The notes below the pieces were generated by a model, which searched no databases, had not been told where the DNA came from, and saw only the letters and a program-made list of their open reading frames with translations. This document shows positions 46,653 to 55,430 of a stretch of DNA of 64,000 nucleotides, in pieces (position 1 is the first letter of the stretch; the number at the start of each line of letters is the position of its first letter). Source of the DNA: Tissierella praeacuta DSM 18095 (lineage in GTDB: Bacteria > Bacillota > Clostridia > Tissierellales > Tissierellaceae); assembly GCF_900128955.1 (NCBI RefSeq), contig NZ_FQTY01000004.1, forward strand, positions 160,002 through 224,001, read 5' to 3'. A program made the translations under genes and the position numbers.

Positions 46653-46946
46653 TTATTTCATTTGTTGACTTGTACTTGTTGTATTTGTACTATTTGCAGC
46701 AGATGTTAAAGTAGTTTTTATTTGATTTACATCATTTTGATTAGCTGGTGGTGCTGGAGTATAATATCCTTTTTGTTGCGCCATTTGATATATTTGATAT
46801 TGCATTTGTTCTGCTTCATTTCTCAATGTTTGTAAAGTTGTTCTCAATTGTTGATTTGAACATTCCATTATAGCTGTTGTATAACTGTTTATACTAGCTT
46901 TACTTCCTGCCAAAATATCGTTTACAATATCTCTTTCTTGCATCAT
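46653..46946 (-). CDS. spore coat protein, CotF family
   Basis: 97 residues with the coat F-type helical pair (QERDIVNDILAGSKASINSY, then ECSNQQLRTTLQTLRNEAEQ), QIYQMAQQKGYY and a Gln/Thr/Ser-rich tail. Expected in the outer layers of the endospore. The ATG follows GGAGGG. Second gene of a two-gene set; the first is a smaller relative 15 bp upstream. Confidence 0.85.
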   Translation of the reverse strand: MMQERDIVNDILAGSKASINSYTTAIMECSNQQLRTTLQTLRNEAEQMQYQIYQMAQQKGYYTPAPPANQNDVNQIKTTLTSAANSTNTTSTSQQMK

Positions 46947-46961
46947 TTACAATCCCTCCTC

Positions 46962-47168
46962 TTATAGTGAATTAATTAAATTAGTAGCAGTAGTTTTCGC
47001 ATCTGTACTAGCTTGTTGAAGCATTTGCTTTAGTTGTGGATCTTGAACTTGACTTGCATAAGTTCCAAATTTAGTACTCATAGTTAAATGTCCGCCTGCT
47101 ATTTCTTTTACACAGTTTAATTCTTGTTGAGTTACATTATTTAAATTCACAGTATTTTTAAGTGCCAT
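46962..47168 (-). CDS. small spore coat-type protein
   Basis: 68 residues: MALKNTVNLNNVTQQELNCV and TKFGTYASQVQDPQLKQMLQ. The pattern of a DPQLKQ-like helix is shared with CotF-type proteins, and it is directly upstream of one. It probably forms a complex with its neighbour. Family assignment is moderate. Confidence 0.65.
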   Translation of the reverse strand: MALKNTVNLNNVTQQELNCVKEIAGGHLTMSTKFGTYASQVQDPQLKQMLQQASTDAKTTATNLINSL

Positions 47169-47293
47169 AATTACACTCCTTTCAATTTTCTATTTCCATT
47201 TTATTATTTACTAAAATGATTTTTTTATTCTGCCAAAAGATTCTTAAATATAATTAAAAAGATAGGAAAAACTAAATTCAGGAGGTGTATAAA

Positions 47294-47500
47294 ATGAAAA
47301 GAATTCCTAATATAAAAAATAATTCTGAGTTTAATATATATTATCAAAACGAGAATCTTCAAAATACAGATTTTGTAAACTATGATACTTTAGATGCTAG
47401 ACGACCAGATGCTTATATAGGTTTATCTAATGATATATTTTTGTATCCACAAACTTTTTTTGTGAATTCTGATGATTCAGCATGGTATGATGAATTGTAA
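47294..47500 (+). CDS. small protein of unknown function
   Basis: 68 residues from ATG 47294 (MKRIPNIKNNSEFNIYYQNE), 7 nt after GGAGGTG. It has no signal, no membrane segment and no known motif; it is acidic and rich in Asn, Asp and aromatic residues. Divergent from the coat-protein pair, so possibly sporulation-related. Confidence 0.55.
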   Translation: MKRIPNIKNNSEFNIYYQNENLQNTDFVNYDTLDARRPDAYIGLSNDIFLYPQTFFVNSDDSAWYDEL

Positions 47501-47517
47501 AAAATGTAAATTTATAG

Positions 47518-47546
47518 TTGACAAAGTTTTAAAAACACATTATAAT
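47518..47546 (+). promoter_or_regulatory. sigma-A promoter of the SAM-riboswitch / metNIQ transcript
   Basis: Perfect TTGACA (47518-47523), 17-bp spacer, perfect TATAAT (47541-47546). The transcript would start near 47553, just ahead of the riboswitch. Confidence 0.8.
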
Positions 47547-47572
47547 AGATTTTAAAATTAACTGAATATAAA

Positions 47573-47676
47573 CTCTTATCGAGAGAGGCGGAGGGAATGG
47601 CCCTATGAAGCCCGGCAACCTGTATTATTACAAGGTGCTAAATCCAACGGTATTTATACCGACAGATGAGAGAGGA
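47573..47676 (+). ncRNA. SAM-I riboswitch (S-box)
   Basis: The conserved core is present: CTTATCGAGAGAGGCGGAGG, GAATGGCCCTATGAAGCCCG, then GCAACC, AAGGTGCTAAATCC and GACAGATGAGAG. These match the S-box aptamer in order. It controls metNIQ, turning it off when S-adenosylmethionine is plentiful, through the terminators that follow. Confidence 0.97.
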
Positions 47677-47680
47677 ACTT

Positions 47681-47741
47681 AAACCTCTTTCTTCTAAAGA
47701 GGTTTTTTATTTAAACCTCTTTTTAAAGAGGTTTTTGTTTT
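47681..47741 (+). terminator. two tandem copies of the riboswitch terminator
   Basis: AAACCTCTTT ... AAAGAGGTTT occurs twice in a row: 47681-47708 and 47713-47741, each followed by a T-tract. The arms are identical and only the loops differ (5 nt and 2 nt). The first matches the normal expression platform; the second looks like a duplication giving a fail-safe terminator or a competing pairing partner. Confidence 0.8.
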
Positions 47742-47767
47742 AAGAATTTAAGGGGTGAATACATTAA

Positions 47768-48772
47768 ATGATTAAAATCCATAATTTATCTAAGGTCTTT
47801 ACCAACGATAAAGAACAATTAATAGCAGTGCAAGATGTAAATCTAAATATAAAGAAAGGTGAAATTTTTGGAATTATTGGATTAAGTGGTGCTGGAAAAT
47901 CCACTTTAATTAGATGCTTAAATAGGCTTGAAGAACCAACTGAAGGAAAGATATTTATAAATGGTATAGATTTAATAAATCTTGATAAAGAAGAACTAAG
48001 AAAAGAAAGAAAAGAAATAGGTATGATTTTTCAACATTTTAACTTATTATCTCAAAAAACCGTATATGAAAATATAGCTTTTCCTTTACGTTTGGAAAAA
48101 ATGGATAATGAAAAAATCCACAATAGAGTTAATGAACTTTTAGAATATGTAGATTTAAGAGATAAAAAAGATAATTATCCTAGCCAATTAAGTGGAGGAC
48201 AAAAACAAAGAGTAGCCATAGCCAGAGCTATTGCCAACAATCCTAAAATACTACTTAGCGATGAAGGAACCTCGGCATTAGATCCAAAGACTACAAAATC
48301 TATATTGGAACTATTAAGAAAAATAAGAAATGAACTAAATATAACCATAGTGATGATAACACACCAAATGGAAGTGGTAAAAGAAATTTGTGATAGAGTT
48401 GCTATTATGGAAAATGGAAAAGTTGTAGAAGAAAATACTGTAGAAAATCTCTTTAGAGAACCTAAAACAAAAATCGCACAGACATTTATAAACTCTTTAC
48501 AAGGTAATATAGAAGAAGAAATTATAAATCCAAGTGATTTTAAGGGAAAAATTATTAGATTGAGTTTTTTAGGTGATAGTGCTAAAAAGCCAATTGTATC
48601 TAAGGTTATTAGAAAGTTTAATATTGATGTAAATATATTATCTGGGAACATCAATGAATTACAATCCACCAGTGTAGGCCATCTAATATTAGAGTTAATT
48701 GGAGAAGAGGAAGAAGTAAACCAAGCTCTTTTATTTCTAAGAAATGAAAATGTTTATGTGGAGGTGATATAA
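47768..48772 (+). CDS. metN: methionine ABC transporter ATP-binding protein
   Basis: ATPase of the D-/L-methionine importer. Walker A GLSGAGKST, signature LSGGQKQRVAIARAI, Walker B ILLSDEGTSALDP, and a C-terminal NIL domain (about 255-334) that senses internal methionine. 334 residues. It shares one base with metI and is controlled by the SAM riboswitch upstream. Confidence 0.96.
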   Translation: MIKIHNLSKVFTNDKEQLIAVQDVNLNIKKGEIFGIIGLSGAGKSTLIRCLNRLEEPTEGKIFINGIDLINLDKEELRKERKEIGMIFQHFNLLSQKTVYENIAFPLRLEKMDNEKIHNRVNELLEYVDLRDKKDNYPSQLSGGQKQRVAIARAIANNPKILLSDEGTSALDPKTTKSILELLRKIRNELNITIVMITHQMEVVKEICDRVAIMENGKVVEENTVENLFREPKTKIAQTFINSLQGNIEEEIINPSDFKGKIIRLSFLGDSAKKPIVSKVIRKFNIDVNILSGNINELQSTSVGHLILELIGEEEEVNQALLFLRNENVYVEVI

Positions 48773-49413
48773 TGGCTGAATTAGTTATACCTTCTTTATT
48801 TGAAACTCTATATATGGTGTTTTTTTCAACAGTCTTTTCCTTGTTAATAGGATTTCCCTTAGGAATTTTATTAGTAATTACAGAAAAAGATAACATCTGG
48901 GAAAAACCTATATTTAATAAAATTTTGGGAAGTATTATCAATATATTAAGATCATTACCCTTCATTATTTTAATGATTTTAGTCTTTCCAATTTCAAAAC
49001 TCATTGTTGGAAAAACCATAGGAACAACAGCTACTATAGTACCCTTATCCATAGCAGCGGCTCCTTTTGTAGCTAGAGTTATGGAAGGAAGTCTAAAGGA
49101 AATCGACAAAGGTGTAATAGAATCTAGCCTTGCTATGGGTGCTACAGTTCCACAGATTGTTGGGAAAGTTCTTATTCCAGAATCTCTTCCTTCTATAGTA
49201 TCTGGAATAACCTTAACTATAATTAATCTAATTGGATATTCAGCAATGGCTGGTGCCATAGGAGGTGGTGGATTAGGTAATTTAGCTATTCGTTTTGGAC
49301 TATATAGATTCCAAACAGATGTTATGGTTGTATCCCTTATAGCCATTATAGTCTTAGTTCAAGGAGTACAACTTTTAGGTAATTATATTTCTTTAAAAAT
49401 AAATAAAAAATAA
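48772..49413 (+). CDS. metI: methionine ABC transporter permease
   Basis: 213-residue permease with five membrane helices and the EAA coupling motif ESSLAMGATVPQIVGKVLIP near residue 125. Family start ELVIPSLFETLYMVFFSTVF. It lies between metN and metQ. Confidence 0.95.
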   Translation: MAELVIPSLFETLYMVFFSTVFSLLIGFPLGILLVITEKDNIWEKPIFNKILGSIINILRSLPFIILMILVFPISKLIVGKTIGTTATIVPLSIAAAPFVARVMEGSLKEIDKGVIESSLAMGATVPQIVGKVLIPESLPSIVSGITLTIINLIGYSAMAGAIGGGGLGNLAIRFGLYRFQTDVMVVSLIAIIVLVQGVQLLGNYISLKINKK

Positions 49414-49427
49414 ATGGGGGAATTAAA

Positions 49428-50225
49428 TTGAAAAAATTATTATCACTTACATTAGTTGTTGTATTAGCATTATCAGTAGTAGGCTGTAGTAAAAAAACTT
49501 CAGATGAAAATGTAATAAAAATAGGTGTATCTCCTGACCCACATGCGAAACTGGTCAGCCTAGTTGTAGATGACTTAGAAAAAGAAGGAATTAAAATTGA
49601 AATAATTGAATTTACAGATTATGTAAAACCAAACTTAGCTGTTAATGATGGAGAAATAGATGCTAATTTCTTCCAACACGAGCCTTATCTAAATGATTTT
49701 AAAGCAAAAGAAAAATTAAATATAGTATCTTTAGGAAAAATTCATGTAGAGCCAATGGCATTATATTCATCTAAATATAAAACTATAGAAGAAATACCTG
49801 ATGGTGCTGAAATAGCTATACCAAATGATACAGTAAATGGAGGGAGAGCCTTACTATTACTTGAGGCTAATGGATTAATTAAGCTAAAAGATGGAGTTGG
49901 ATATGAAGCTACTGAAAATGATGTAACTGAAAATCTTAAAAATCTTAAATTTACTCCTCTAGAAGCAGCTTTTCTTCCAAAGTCCTTAGACGGTGTTGAT
50001 GCTGCTATAATCAATGGTAACTATGCCCTTGAAGGAGGTCTAAACCCTGTAAAAGATGGTCTTTTAATTGAAGGGGGAGAATCTCCTTATGCTAATCTTA
50101 TCGCTGTAAGAGCTGGAGAAGAAACTCAAGATAGGTTTGTTAAATTATTAAAGGTATTACAATCTGAAAAAGTTAAAAAATATATTGAAGAAAATTATGA
50201 TGGTGCTGTAGTTCCAGCATTTTAA
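49428..50225 (+). CDS. metQ: methionine ABC transporter substrate-binding lipoprotein
   Basis: 265 residues with lipoprotein signal (LTLVVVLALSVVGC, acylated Cys) and the NLPA/MetQ domain: IKIGVSPDPHAKLVSLV, EIDANFFQHEPYLNDF, IAIPNDTVNGGRALLLL. Captures methionine outside the membrane. Last gene of metNIQ, followed by a strong terminator. Confidence 0.96.
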   Translation: MKKLLSLTLVVVLALSVVGCSKKTSDENVIKIGVSPDPHAKLVSLVVDDLEKEGIKIEIIEFTDYVKPNLAVNDGEIDANFFQHEPYLNDFKAKEKLNIVSLGKIHVEPMALYSSKYKTIEEIPDGAEIAIPNDTVNGGRALLLLEANGLIKLKDGVGYEATENDVTENLKNLKFTPLEAAFLPKSLDGVDAAIINGNYALEGGLNPVKDGLLIEGGESPYANLIAVRAGEETQDRFVKLLKVLQSEKVKKYIEENYDGAVVPAF

Positions 50226-50229
50226 AAGA

Positions 50230-50254
50230 CAGAGGCAAGTTTATCTTGCCTCTG
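50230..50254. terminator. terminator between metQ and the M1 peptidase
   Basis: A perfect 10-bp GC-containing stem CAGAGGCAAG / CTTGCCTCTG with a 5-nt loop, between convergent genes. Confidence 0.75.
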
Positions 50255-50272
50255 TTAATAAATACATAAAAC

Positions 50273-52417
50273 TTATTTGCTTGATTTATATTTTCCCTGT
50301 ATCTCTATATCCTTCATATTTATTATAAACTGCTTATCATGATTATACATTGGATTATATCTATGGATTGAAATATAGCCTTCCCTTGATTCAACAGAAT
50401 TATTTATATTATCTTTTTCTAAAGCAGTATTCTCATATAAGAATATCACCTGCACCAACTTTTTTCGATTCTTAGGATTTTCTGCTATAAAGGTTCCAGT
50501 AACATTTTCATTTTTAATAGTTAATCCATCTATATTAATAGTATCGCCATCTATTTTTATAGGTAATTCGGAACTTATTTCCTTAATCATACCATTCTTA
50601 TTTGGATATCCAATTAAAATTAAATTTCCTTGTTTATCTGATTCTATTAAATCTTTTTCTTCTTTAATCTTAATATTTGAATTATTATCTTCTTCAACAT
50701 TAATTTCTCCCATGCTATCCCTTACTAACATCTGAGTAAATTCTTTAAATTTCATTGAATCTTCTTTACTTAAATACTCTGGCTTTACTATTATTACATC
50801 TTCTCCTTCTAAGGCTCTGAGAGCTATACTACCTATTATCAATCCATTTCTCTTTTCTGATTCCTTTAAATAACGTTTTTCTTGGTTTCTATATACAGCT
50901 TCTCGTTCCTCTCGAGTTAATTTAATATCCTCAGGAAAATAATTAGGTTTTGTAACTGAATCTTCCATAGAATTTCTAATATCTTTTCCAGCAACTTTTT
51001 CTATTATATCTAATAAATTTTCTATAGTTGCATTTTTAAATTTATACTCTTCAAAATATGTTTTTAATATTTTAATAAATTTTTCTTCCCCTACCTTCTG
51101 TTTTAAAGATTCAAAAAAAGCAGGTCCCCTCCTATATATAGTTTCACTATAATCTCCCCATTCTTGAAACTCATCTACACTACTATTTAATGGTAATATA
51201 TTTAATGGATATATGGAATTTCTTATAGTATAATCAATTCCATTTTGATGTTCTTTTCCATATTCTTTTTCAAAATAGTATGCAGTAGTAAATACAGTTA
51301 AAGATTCATCAAGAAAAGGTTCTTCGAATTCATTATTTCCTACTGCTACATACCACCATTGGTGAATAGCTTCATGAACTGCTGCTTCTATTATAAATGG
51401 AGCATTTTCTTCTATGTCAATATCTTCTAAATCCCAATATCCTCCCATTTGTAATACTTGAGGGTATTCCATTGCTCCCCCTCCTAGATATGTTTCCACG
51501 ATTTTAAGCTCATCATAAGGATATTTTCCTATAATTTTGTTCATAAATTTTACAGTTTTAGCTACTTCATCTAATACCATAATAGCTGTATTCTCTTTTT
51601 TCCCTTCTTCCATAATATAATAGTTGCTGATTTTAATACCATCTACTTCTTTAGTTTTCACTTTATATCTATCACTCATAAATATAACAAAATCTCTAAC
51701 ATTTTCAGCTTTTATAACTATAGTCTTATTTTTATCATTTTCTTTTTCCTCTATTATGGTTCCTGTTGGTGCTACTACCATTTTCTTCGGTACGGTAAAT
51801 ACTACATTATAGTTTGAAACATCACTATAATTAGACTCTCCTATAGGATGGTATGGATTTTCATCCCATTTCTTATCCTTCTCATTATAGATGGATAGGA
51901 TTGGATACCAATTGGTTAGAGAATAAATTCCTTGTAGATGATGGAAGCGATGATATCCTTCGGGAATCTTTATGGTAAACTCAATTTTTATCTCTGCATT
52001 TTCACCCTTCTTTAAGGGTTCTTCCATATTTATCTTTAGTATCTGATTATCATCTGTGTATTTAACTTCTTCATTATTAATCCTTACACCTTGTACCTTA
52101 ATATAACCTTTTTGTTCCTCTGTTAATCTTGGTATTTCTTCTCCTTCATGTAAATACATACCACCTATGGCTGGCAATGTTTCGTAGGACTCATAGGCAT
52201 TCGGATAAAGATGAAACACTAAACTATTTAAGTCCGTATTATAAGTATTAGTAAAAGTAACCTTTTGCTCTCCTTTTACAGTATGATTTTCAGTATCTAA
52301 GGTAATATTCATTTCATACTGAGTCAGATTATCTAAATCTGCTGTAAATCCTAATTGAAAACTACTTAATAGAATTACTAAAATTAACGTTATTGATAAA
52401 AATCTTTTCTTATTCAT
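50273..52417 (-). CDS. secreted M1 family metallopeptidase (aminopeptidase N-like)
   Basis: 714 residues with a signal peptide (MNKKRFLSITLILVILLSSF...FTA), an N-terminal beta domain (about 30-230) and a thermolysin-like catalytic domain. Exopeptidase motif GGGAMEYPQ (about 312) and zinc motif HEAIHQWW (about 348-355) with the third ligand in FLDESLT. The C-terminal part (about 510-714) has no recognised domain. Exported to the wall or medium to digest peptides. Transcribed alone. Confidence 0.9.
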   Translation of the reverse strand: MNKKRFLSITLILVILLSSFQLGFTADLDNLTQYEMNITLDTENHTVKGEQKVTFTNTYNTDLNSLVFHLYPNAYESYETLPAIGGMYLHEGEEIPRLTEEQKGYIKVQGVRINNEEVKYTDDNQILKINMEEPLKKGENAEIKIEFTIKIPEGYHRFHHLQGIYSLTNWYPILSIYNEKDKKWDENPYHPIGESNYSDVSNYNVVFTVPKKMVVAPTGTIIEEKENDKNKTIVIKAENVRDFVIFMSDRYKVKTKEVDGIKISNYYIMEEGKKENTAIMVLDEVAKTVKFMNKIIGKYPYDELKIVETYLGGGAMEYPQVLQMGGYWDLEDIDIEENAPFIIEAAVHEAIHQWWYVAVGNNEFEEPFLDESLTVFTTAYYFEKEYGKEHQNGIDYTIRNSIYPLNILPLNSSVDEFQEWGDYSETIYRRGPAFFESLKQKVGEEKFIKILKTYFEEYKFKNATIENLLDIIEKVAGKDIRNSMEDSVTKPNYFPEDIKLTREEREAVYRNQEKRYLKESEKRNGLIIGSIALRALEGEDVIIVKPEYLSKEDSMKFKEFTQMLVRDSMGEINVEEDNNSNIKIKEEKDLIESDKQGNLILIGYPNKNGMIKEISSELPIKIDGDTINIDGLTIKNENVTGTFIAENPKNRKKLVQVIFLYENTALEKDNINNSVESREGYISIHRYNPMYNHDKQFIINMKDIEIQGKYKSSK

Positions 52418-52541
52418 GATATCCCCCCTATTTTTTTACATATACATTATAATCTTATCATAAATCTTCCTAAGATTTCCAACTAAATATGAGAAAATAC
52501 TGATAATTTTATCAAATTTTTACTTTTTTTTATTTTTGAAA

Positions 52542-52982
52542 TTAATAGCCATAGAAAACTTCTATTTTGTTTTTAGAATTCTGACTATTCCTTAACTCCT
52601 TTAATAATTGCTCAGTAAAACCACCCAACTCATAATTATCAATCTCATTTAAGTCTACCCAATCATATTCTTCAGCTTCATCATTTAAAATAACTTCCCA
52701 TGAATTTGTTTTACATTTATAATCAATAAATATAAAATGCTTTCCTTCATGAAAAGTATCACTAAATATACTTTCCTTTACACTTATTAATTCAATATCA
52801 TATATTTCTAATCCAGTTTCCTCAAGTATTTCTCTTTGTAAAGCTTCTTCCATTTTTTCACCTAGTTCAATATGTCCCCCAGGAATCACATATTTATTAT
52901 TCCATTTATGTGATTTGCAAAGAAGTATTTTATTATCAGGATTAAAAATTATAGCTCCAACAGTAGGTTCAGGGTATTTCAT
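52542..52982 (-). CDS. NUDIX hydrolase
   Basis: 146 residues from ATG 52982 (MKYPEPTVGAIIFNPDNKIL), which has AAGGAGTG upstream; an ATG 22 codons earlier overlaps the previous stop (TAATG) but lacks a Shine-Dalgarno. The Nudix box is complete: GHIELGEKMEEALQREILEE then TGL. It hydrolyses a nucleoside diphosphate derivative; substrate unknown. Confidence 0.88.
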   Translation of the reverse strand: MKYPEPTVGAIIFNPDNKILLCKSHKWNNKYVIPGGHIELGEKMEEALQREILEETGLEIYDIELISVKESIFSDTFHEGKHFIFIDYKCKTNSWEVILNDEAEEYDWVDLNEIDNYELGGFTEQLLKELRNSQNSKNKIEVFYGY

Positions 52983-53047
52983 ATATGCTTCACTCCTTAT
53001 ATCTATTAATCCGATTTTATCATAATTCCAAAATATATATTTAAACA

Positions 53048-53380
53048 TTATTCAAATAAATCATTTATAATTGGAACTATATTAAATAATGGTTCTTCAT
53101 ATGGATGAATTTTTCTAATAGCTTCAATTGCCTTTTTAACATATTCTATTTTACATCTTGCTTCAACCTTACATTCCTCCCCTTCACAAATCTCCCCTAC
53201 TTGTCCATTATAGGGATTAGCCCCTTCTAATGGTCTCCAATATCCTCTAACATTAGTTACAGATATACAATTGTCATAATCTCCTACTTTACAAGCATTT
53301 GCTTTATTCAGCTCATCTCTTAACTCTATAACATATTCCTCTGGAATATAGATTTCAATTTTTACCTCTTTAATTTCCAT
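53048..53380 (-). CDS. stand-alone YqfO/NIF3-type CutA-like domain protein
   Basis: 110 residues resembling the PII/CutA-like domain normally inserted in NIF3-family YqfO: IEIYIPEEYVIELRDELNKA, CKVGDYDNCISVTNVRGYWR, PLEGANPYNGQVGEI, and IRKIHPYEEPLFNIVPI. The metal-binding NIF3 halves are absent, so this is the domain by itself. Function unknown. It lies directly before the NUDIX gene. Confidence 0.75.
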   Translation of the reverse strand: MEIKEVKIEIYIPEEYVIELRDELNKANACKVGDYDNCISVTNVRGYWRPLEGANPYNGQVGEICEGEECKVEARCKIEYVKKAIEAIRKIHPYEEPLFNIVPIINDLFE

Positions 53381-53427
53381 AGTTTTATTTACTCCTTTTT
53401 TTATTTAACTTTTATTTTTGCTATGAA

Positions 53428-53538
53428 TTATTTAAATTTCATTTTATATATTAAGTATTTCTTCAACGTTATAACATGCATTGGATAAAAACCTTTATAA
53501 TTATTTTCCAATAATTCTTCCAATTCATCCAATGATAT
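53428..53538 (-). pseudogene. decayed coding fragment (36 codons)
   Basis: A minus-strand frame reads SLDELEELLENNYKGFYPMH then VITLKKYLIY and a stop, with good amphipathic protein character, but has no start and is closed upstream by TAG. Looks like the 3' end of a lost gene; family unknown. Confidence 0.3.
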
Positions 53539-53605
53539 CTATTACAATAGGAAAGCATTATATATTAAATATAATATTTTTTGAAAAATTTAATATGATA
53601 TAGAA

Positions 53606-53631
53606 AAGTAGATGGTCTTTTCCATCTACTT
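53606..53631 (-). terminator. hairpin after a decayed gene
   Basis: AAGTAGATGG (53606-53615) and CCATCTACTT (53622-53631) form a perfect 10-bp stem. On the minus strand it is followed by a TTTTC-like tract. It lies about 50 bp past the decayed fragment at 53683-53834 and was probably its terminator. Confidence 0.5.
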
Positions 53632-53682
53632 ATTTATAAATTTTGAAATTTTAAAATGTCCTTCATCCTAATCTATAGACTA

Positions 53683-53834
53683 TTAAGATATAATTGTTAG
53701 TTCTTTTCCTATTTCTTTAAGATTATCTAATCTCTCAGATAATGTTTTAATGGATTTTGCCTGGTCTTGAGTTATTACATTACAGAATCTTTAAATTCCT
53801 TAAGCATATTATCTATTTTTTTATTAATCTTTTA
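53683..53834 (-). pseudogene. frameshifted C-terminal remnant (coiled-coil tail)
   Basis: One minus-strand frame gives KKIDNMLKEFKDSV; a second frame gives ITQDQAKSIKTLSERLDNLK then EIGKELTIIS and a stop. They join into one continuous protein if one copy of a tandem 5-bp duplication (GTAAT twice, at 53774-53783) is removed. The frame is closed upstream by TAA. This is the end of a former gene killed or finished off by a 5-bp duplication. Family not identified. Confidence 0.45.
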
Positions 53835-54010
53835 GACAAATGTTAATAATCTATATCTCTAATTTATGATAAATTTAGAAAATATAACCTTATTTATATC
53901 ATAATTATATCATTTTTCTACAAAAGTTCTAGTAGACTTATAAATAATTCGTGTAATATGATAAAACAATAAAAAGTTTATTAAAACATTTATAAATTCC
54001 CTAAATATCC

Positions 54011-54277
54011 TCACTCAAAAGTAATCTGTTCTAAAATTTCATTTGCTTGATTATAATCAGACTTTTCTACTAGGATATCAGTTCTATATGATGAATCACC
54101 ACTAATTATCCTCATATATCCTCCAGCCCCATAATCCTTTACAATATAAGGAATATTGTTATCATCTAATATACTTTTTATTATCCCCAATTCAAAATTA
54201 TTGTTAGTTGTTCTTAATAGAACTAAATCAATTTCACTGGATTGTTTATTTTTCTTAGTCTTCTTTCTTTTAAACAT
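54011..54277 (-). CDS. DUF2007 family protein (putative signal transducing protein)
   Basis: About 88 residues from ATG 54277, behind GGAGGAGAG; an upstream in-frame ATG lies in the Shine-Dalgarno. After a basic N-terminus, IDLVLLRTTNNNFELGIIKS, ILDDNNIPYIVKD and DILVEKSDYNQANEILEQ fit the DUF2007 domain. Function unknown. Single gene among decayed sequence. Confidence 0.78.
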   Translation of the reverse strand: MFKRKKTKKNKQSSEIDLVLLRTTNNNFELGIIKSILDDNNIPYIVKDYGAGGYMRIISGDSSYRTDILVEKSDYNQANEILEQITFE

Positions 54278-54867
54278 AATCTCTCCTCCCAATAATTATT
54301 AATTTAAATATTAAACTTCATATTAGTATCCTTATATTATTTATTTATTTCATTTTAAAAGCTTTTAATATTAGAATACCTATTATGCTATAGAAATTTA
54401 TATTATAAATTTTCTAATAAGTTTAAATCCTATGTATTGCAAATCCTCAAAAAACTACTAATAAAGCTTCACAACTGATTATCCGAATTAAAATTAATAT
54501 AATTAGGAAAACTATTGCAATTGAAATATAAGTATAATATTGGGTTTAGATTCATAAAAGATAAATTAAAAGAAGAATCTTTCTTAAAAGATATAAGTTT
54601 ATTAAATATAATATACCCTTTAATTAATGTTTTAATAATTATCTTTTTCATGACGTTCTATATTGCTTTCCAAAATCCTTCTTTTCCAAAATAATTTTTC
54701 TATAATGTTCTATTAAATAACTCCTAATTAAATAGGTTATAGCAATCTTTTAACTAATATAACTTTCATTAAATATTTTAAAATCTTAACTAGCAGCCCT
54801 ATATTTATTAATATAAGAAATCTGAATAATAAAATATCAATAATGATATACTGATTATCTTCAATTA
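54278..54867. other. AT-rich stretch with decayed fragments and no convincing intact gene
   Basis: A 60-codon minus-strand frame (54469-54651) is open but has no Shine-Dalgarno and an Asn/Phe/Leu/Lys-rich composition typical of chance translation of AT-rich DNA, so I do not call it. A protein-like fragment lies at 54648-54749. No promoter, RNA or repeat was recognised. Confidence 0.5.
54648..54749 (-). pseudogene. decayed coding fragment (33 codons)
   Basis: The minus-strand frame reads KIAITYLIRSYLIEHYRKII then LEKKDFGKQYRTS and a stop. It has no start and is closed upstream by TAA; an out-of-frame protein-like stretch (MKVILVKRLL) precedes it, suggesting a frameshift. Family unknown. Confidence 0.3.
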
Positions 54868-55053
54868 TTAGATATACATTAACATCATATATATAGGAAT
54901 CACTATTAACATTAAACTAATACAACATGCTATTGTATATTTTTCAGTCTGTCGCCCTTCTTTAATAGCTTTTATTGCCCCAATTAAATTAACCACAAAT
55001 ATAATTGGGGTAACCCAAATTGTATAGAATCCAATTACTGCTATAAATTGCAT
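54868..55053 (-). CDS. small two-helix membrane protein
   Basis: 61 residues from ATG 55053 (MQFIAVIGFYTIWVTPIIFV), 6 nt after GGAGGGG. Two membrane helices flank a short charged loop (KAIKEGRQTEK). No family recognised; the strong ribosome-binding site supports it. Confidence 0.6.
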   Translation of the reverse strand: MQFIAVIGFYTIWVTPIIFVVNLIGAIKAIKEGRQTEKYTIACCISLMLIVIPIYMMLMYI

Positions 55054-55155
55054 TTCTTCCCCTCCTATTCTTCTGTTTATAATTTTATAAATATTATTTT
55101 TCACATATAATATAAATGATATCTTAGCTGATTCTATTAAGGAAAATATAGGTCA

Positions 55156-55236
55156 TCAAAGCCCTCTATCATATTCATTTTCAATGTATTCAATTAGTTC
55201 AAATACATTTATCTCTTTCCAATATATTCTAAGTTT
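55156..55236 (-). pseudogene. decayed coding fragment (26 codons)
   Basis: The minus-strand frame reads KLRIYWKEINVFELIEYIEN then EYDRGL and a stop, with no start and a TAG just upstream. The rest of 55054-55380 shows no gene. Confidence 0.25.
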
Positions 55237-55380
55237 CTATTACAGACTAATCTTTACAATAAAATATATTATTCAAAAAACCAAAAAATTATATATCTAT
55301 ACTATTCTACATTTTCCTTAGAATTCCTTCTCATTTCAAAATATTTTTATAGTTGAGCCTATATAAGCTAAATATAAAAA

Positions 55381-55408
55381 ACCATCATAATTAAATAATT
55401 ATGATGGT
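55381..55408 (-). terminator. terminator of the pyrophosphatase gene
   Basis: A perfect 12-bp stem ACCATCATAATT / AATTATGATGGT with a 4-nt loop, followed by six T on the minus strand, 22 bp past the stop. Confidence 0.8.
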
Positions 55409-55430
55409 CTTTTATTCTCCTTGTTTAATT

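Noticed and set aside
48175..49346. Two long minus-strand ORFs (164 and 231 codons) opposite metN and metI
   Set aside because: They are antisense shadows of strongly conserved metN and metI; no start signals and no family resemblance.
54469..54651. 60-codon minus-strand ORF in an intergenic gap
   Set aside because: No Shine-Dalgarno, Asn/Phe/Leu/Lys-rich composition of chance AT-rich translation, and no domain.
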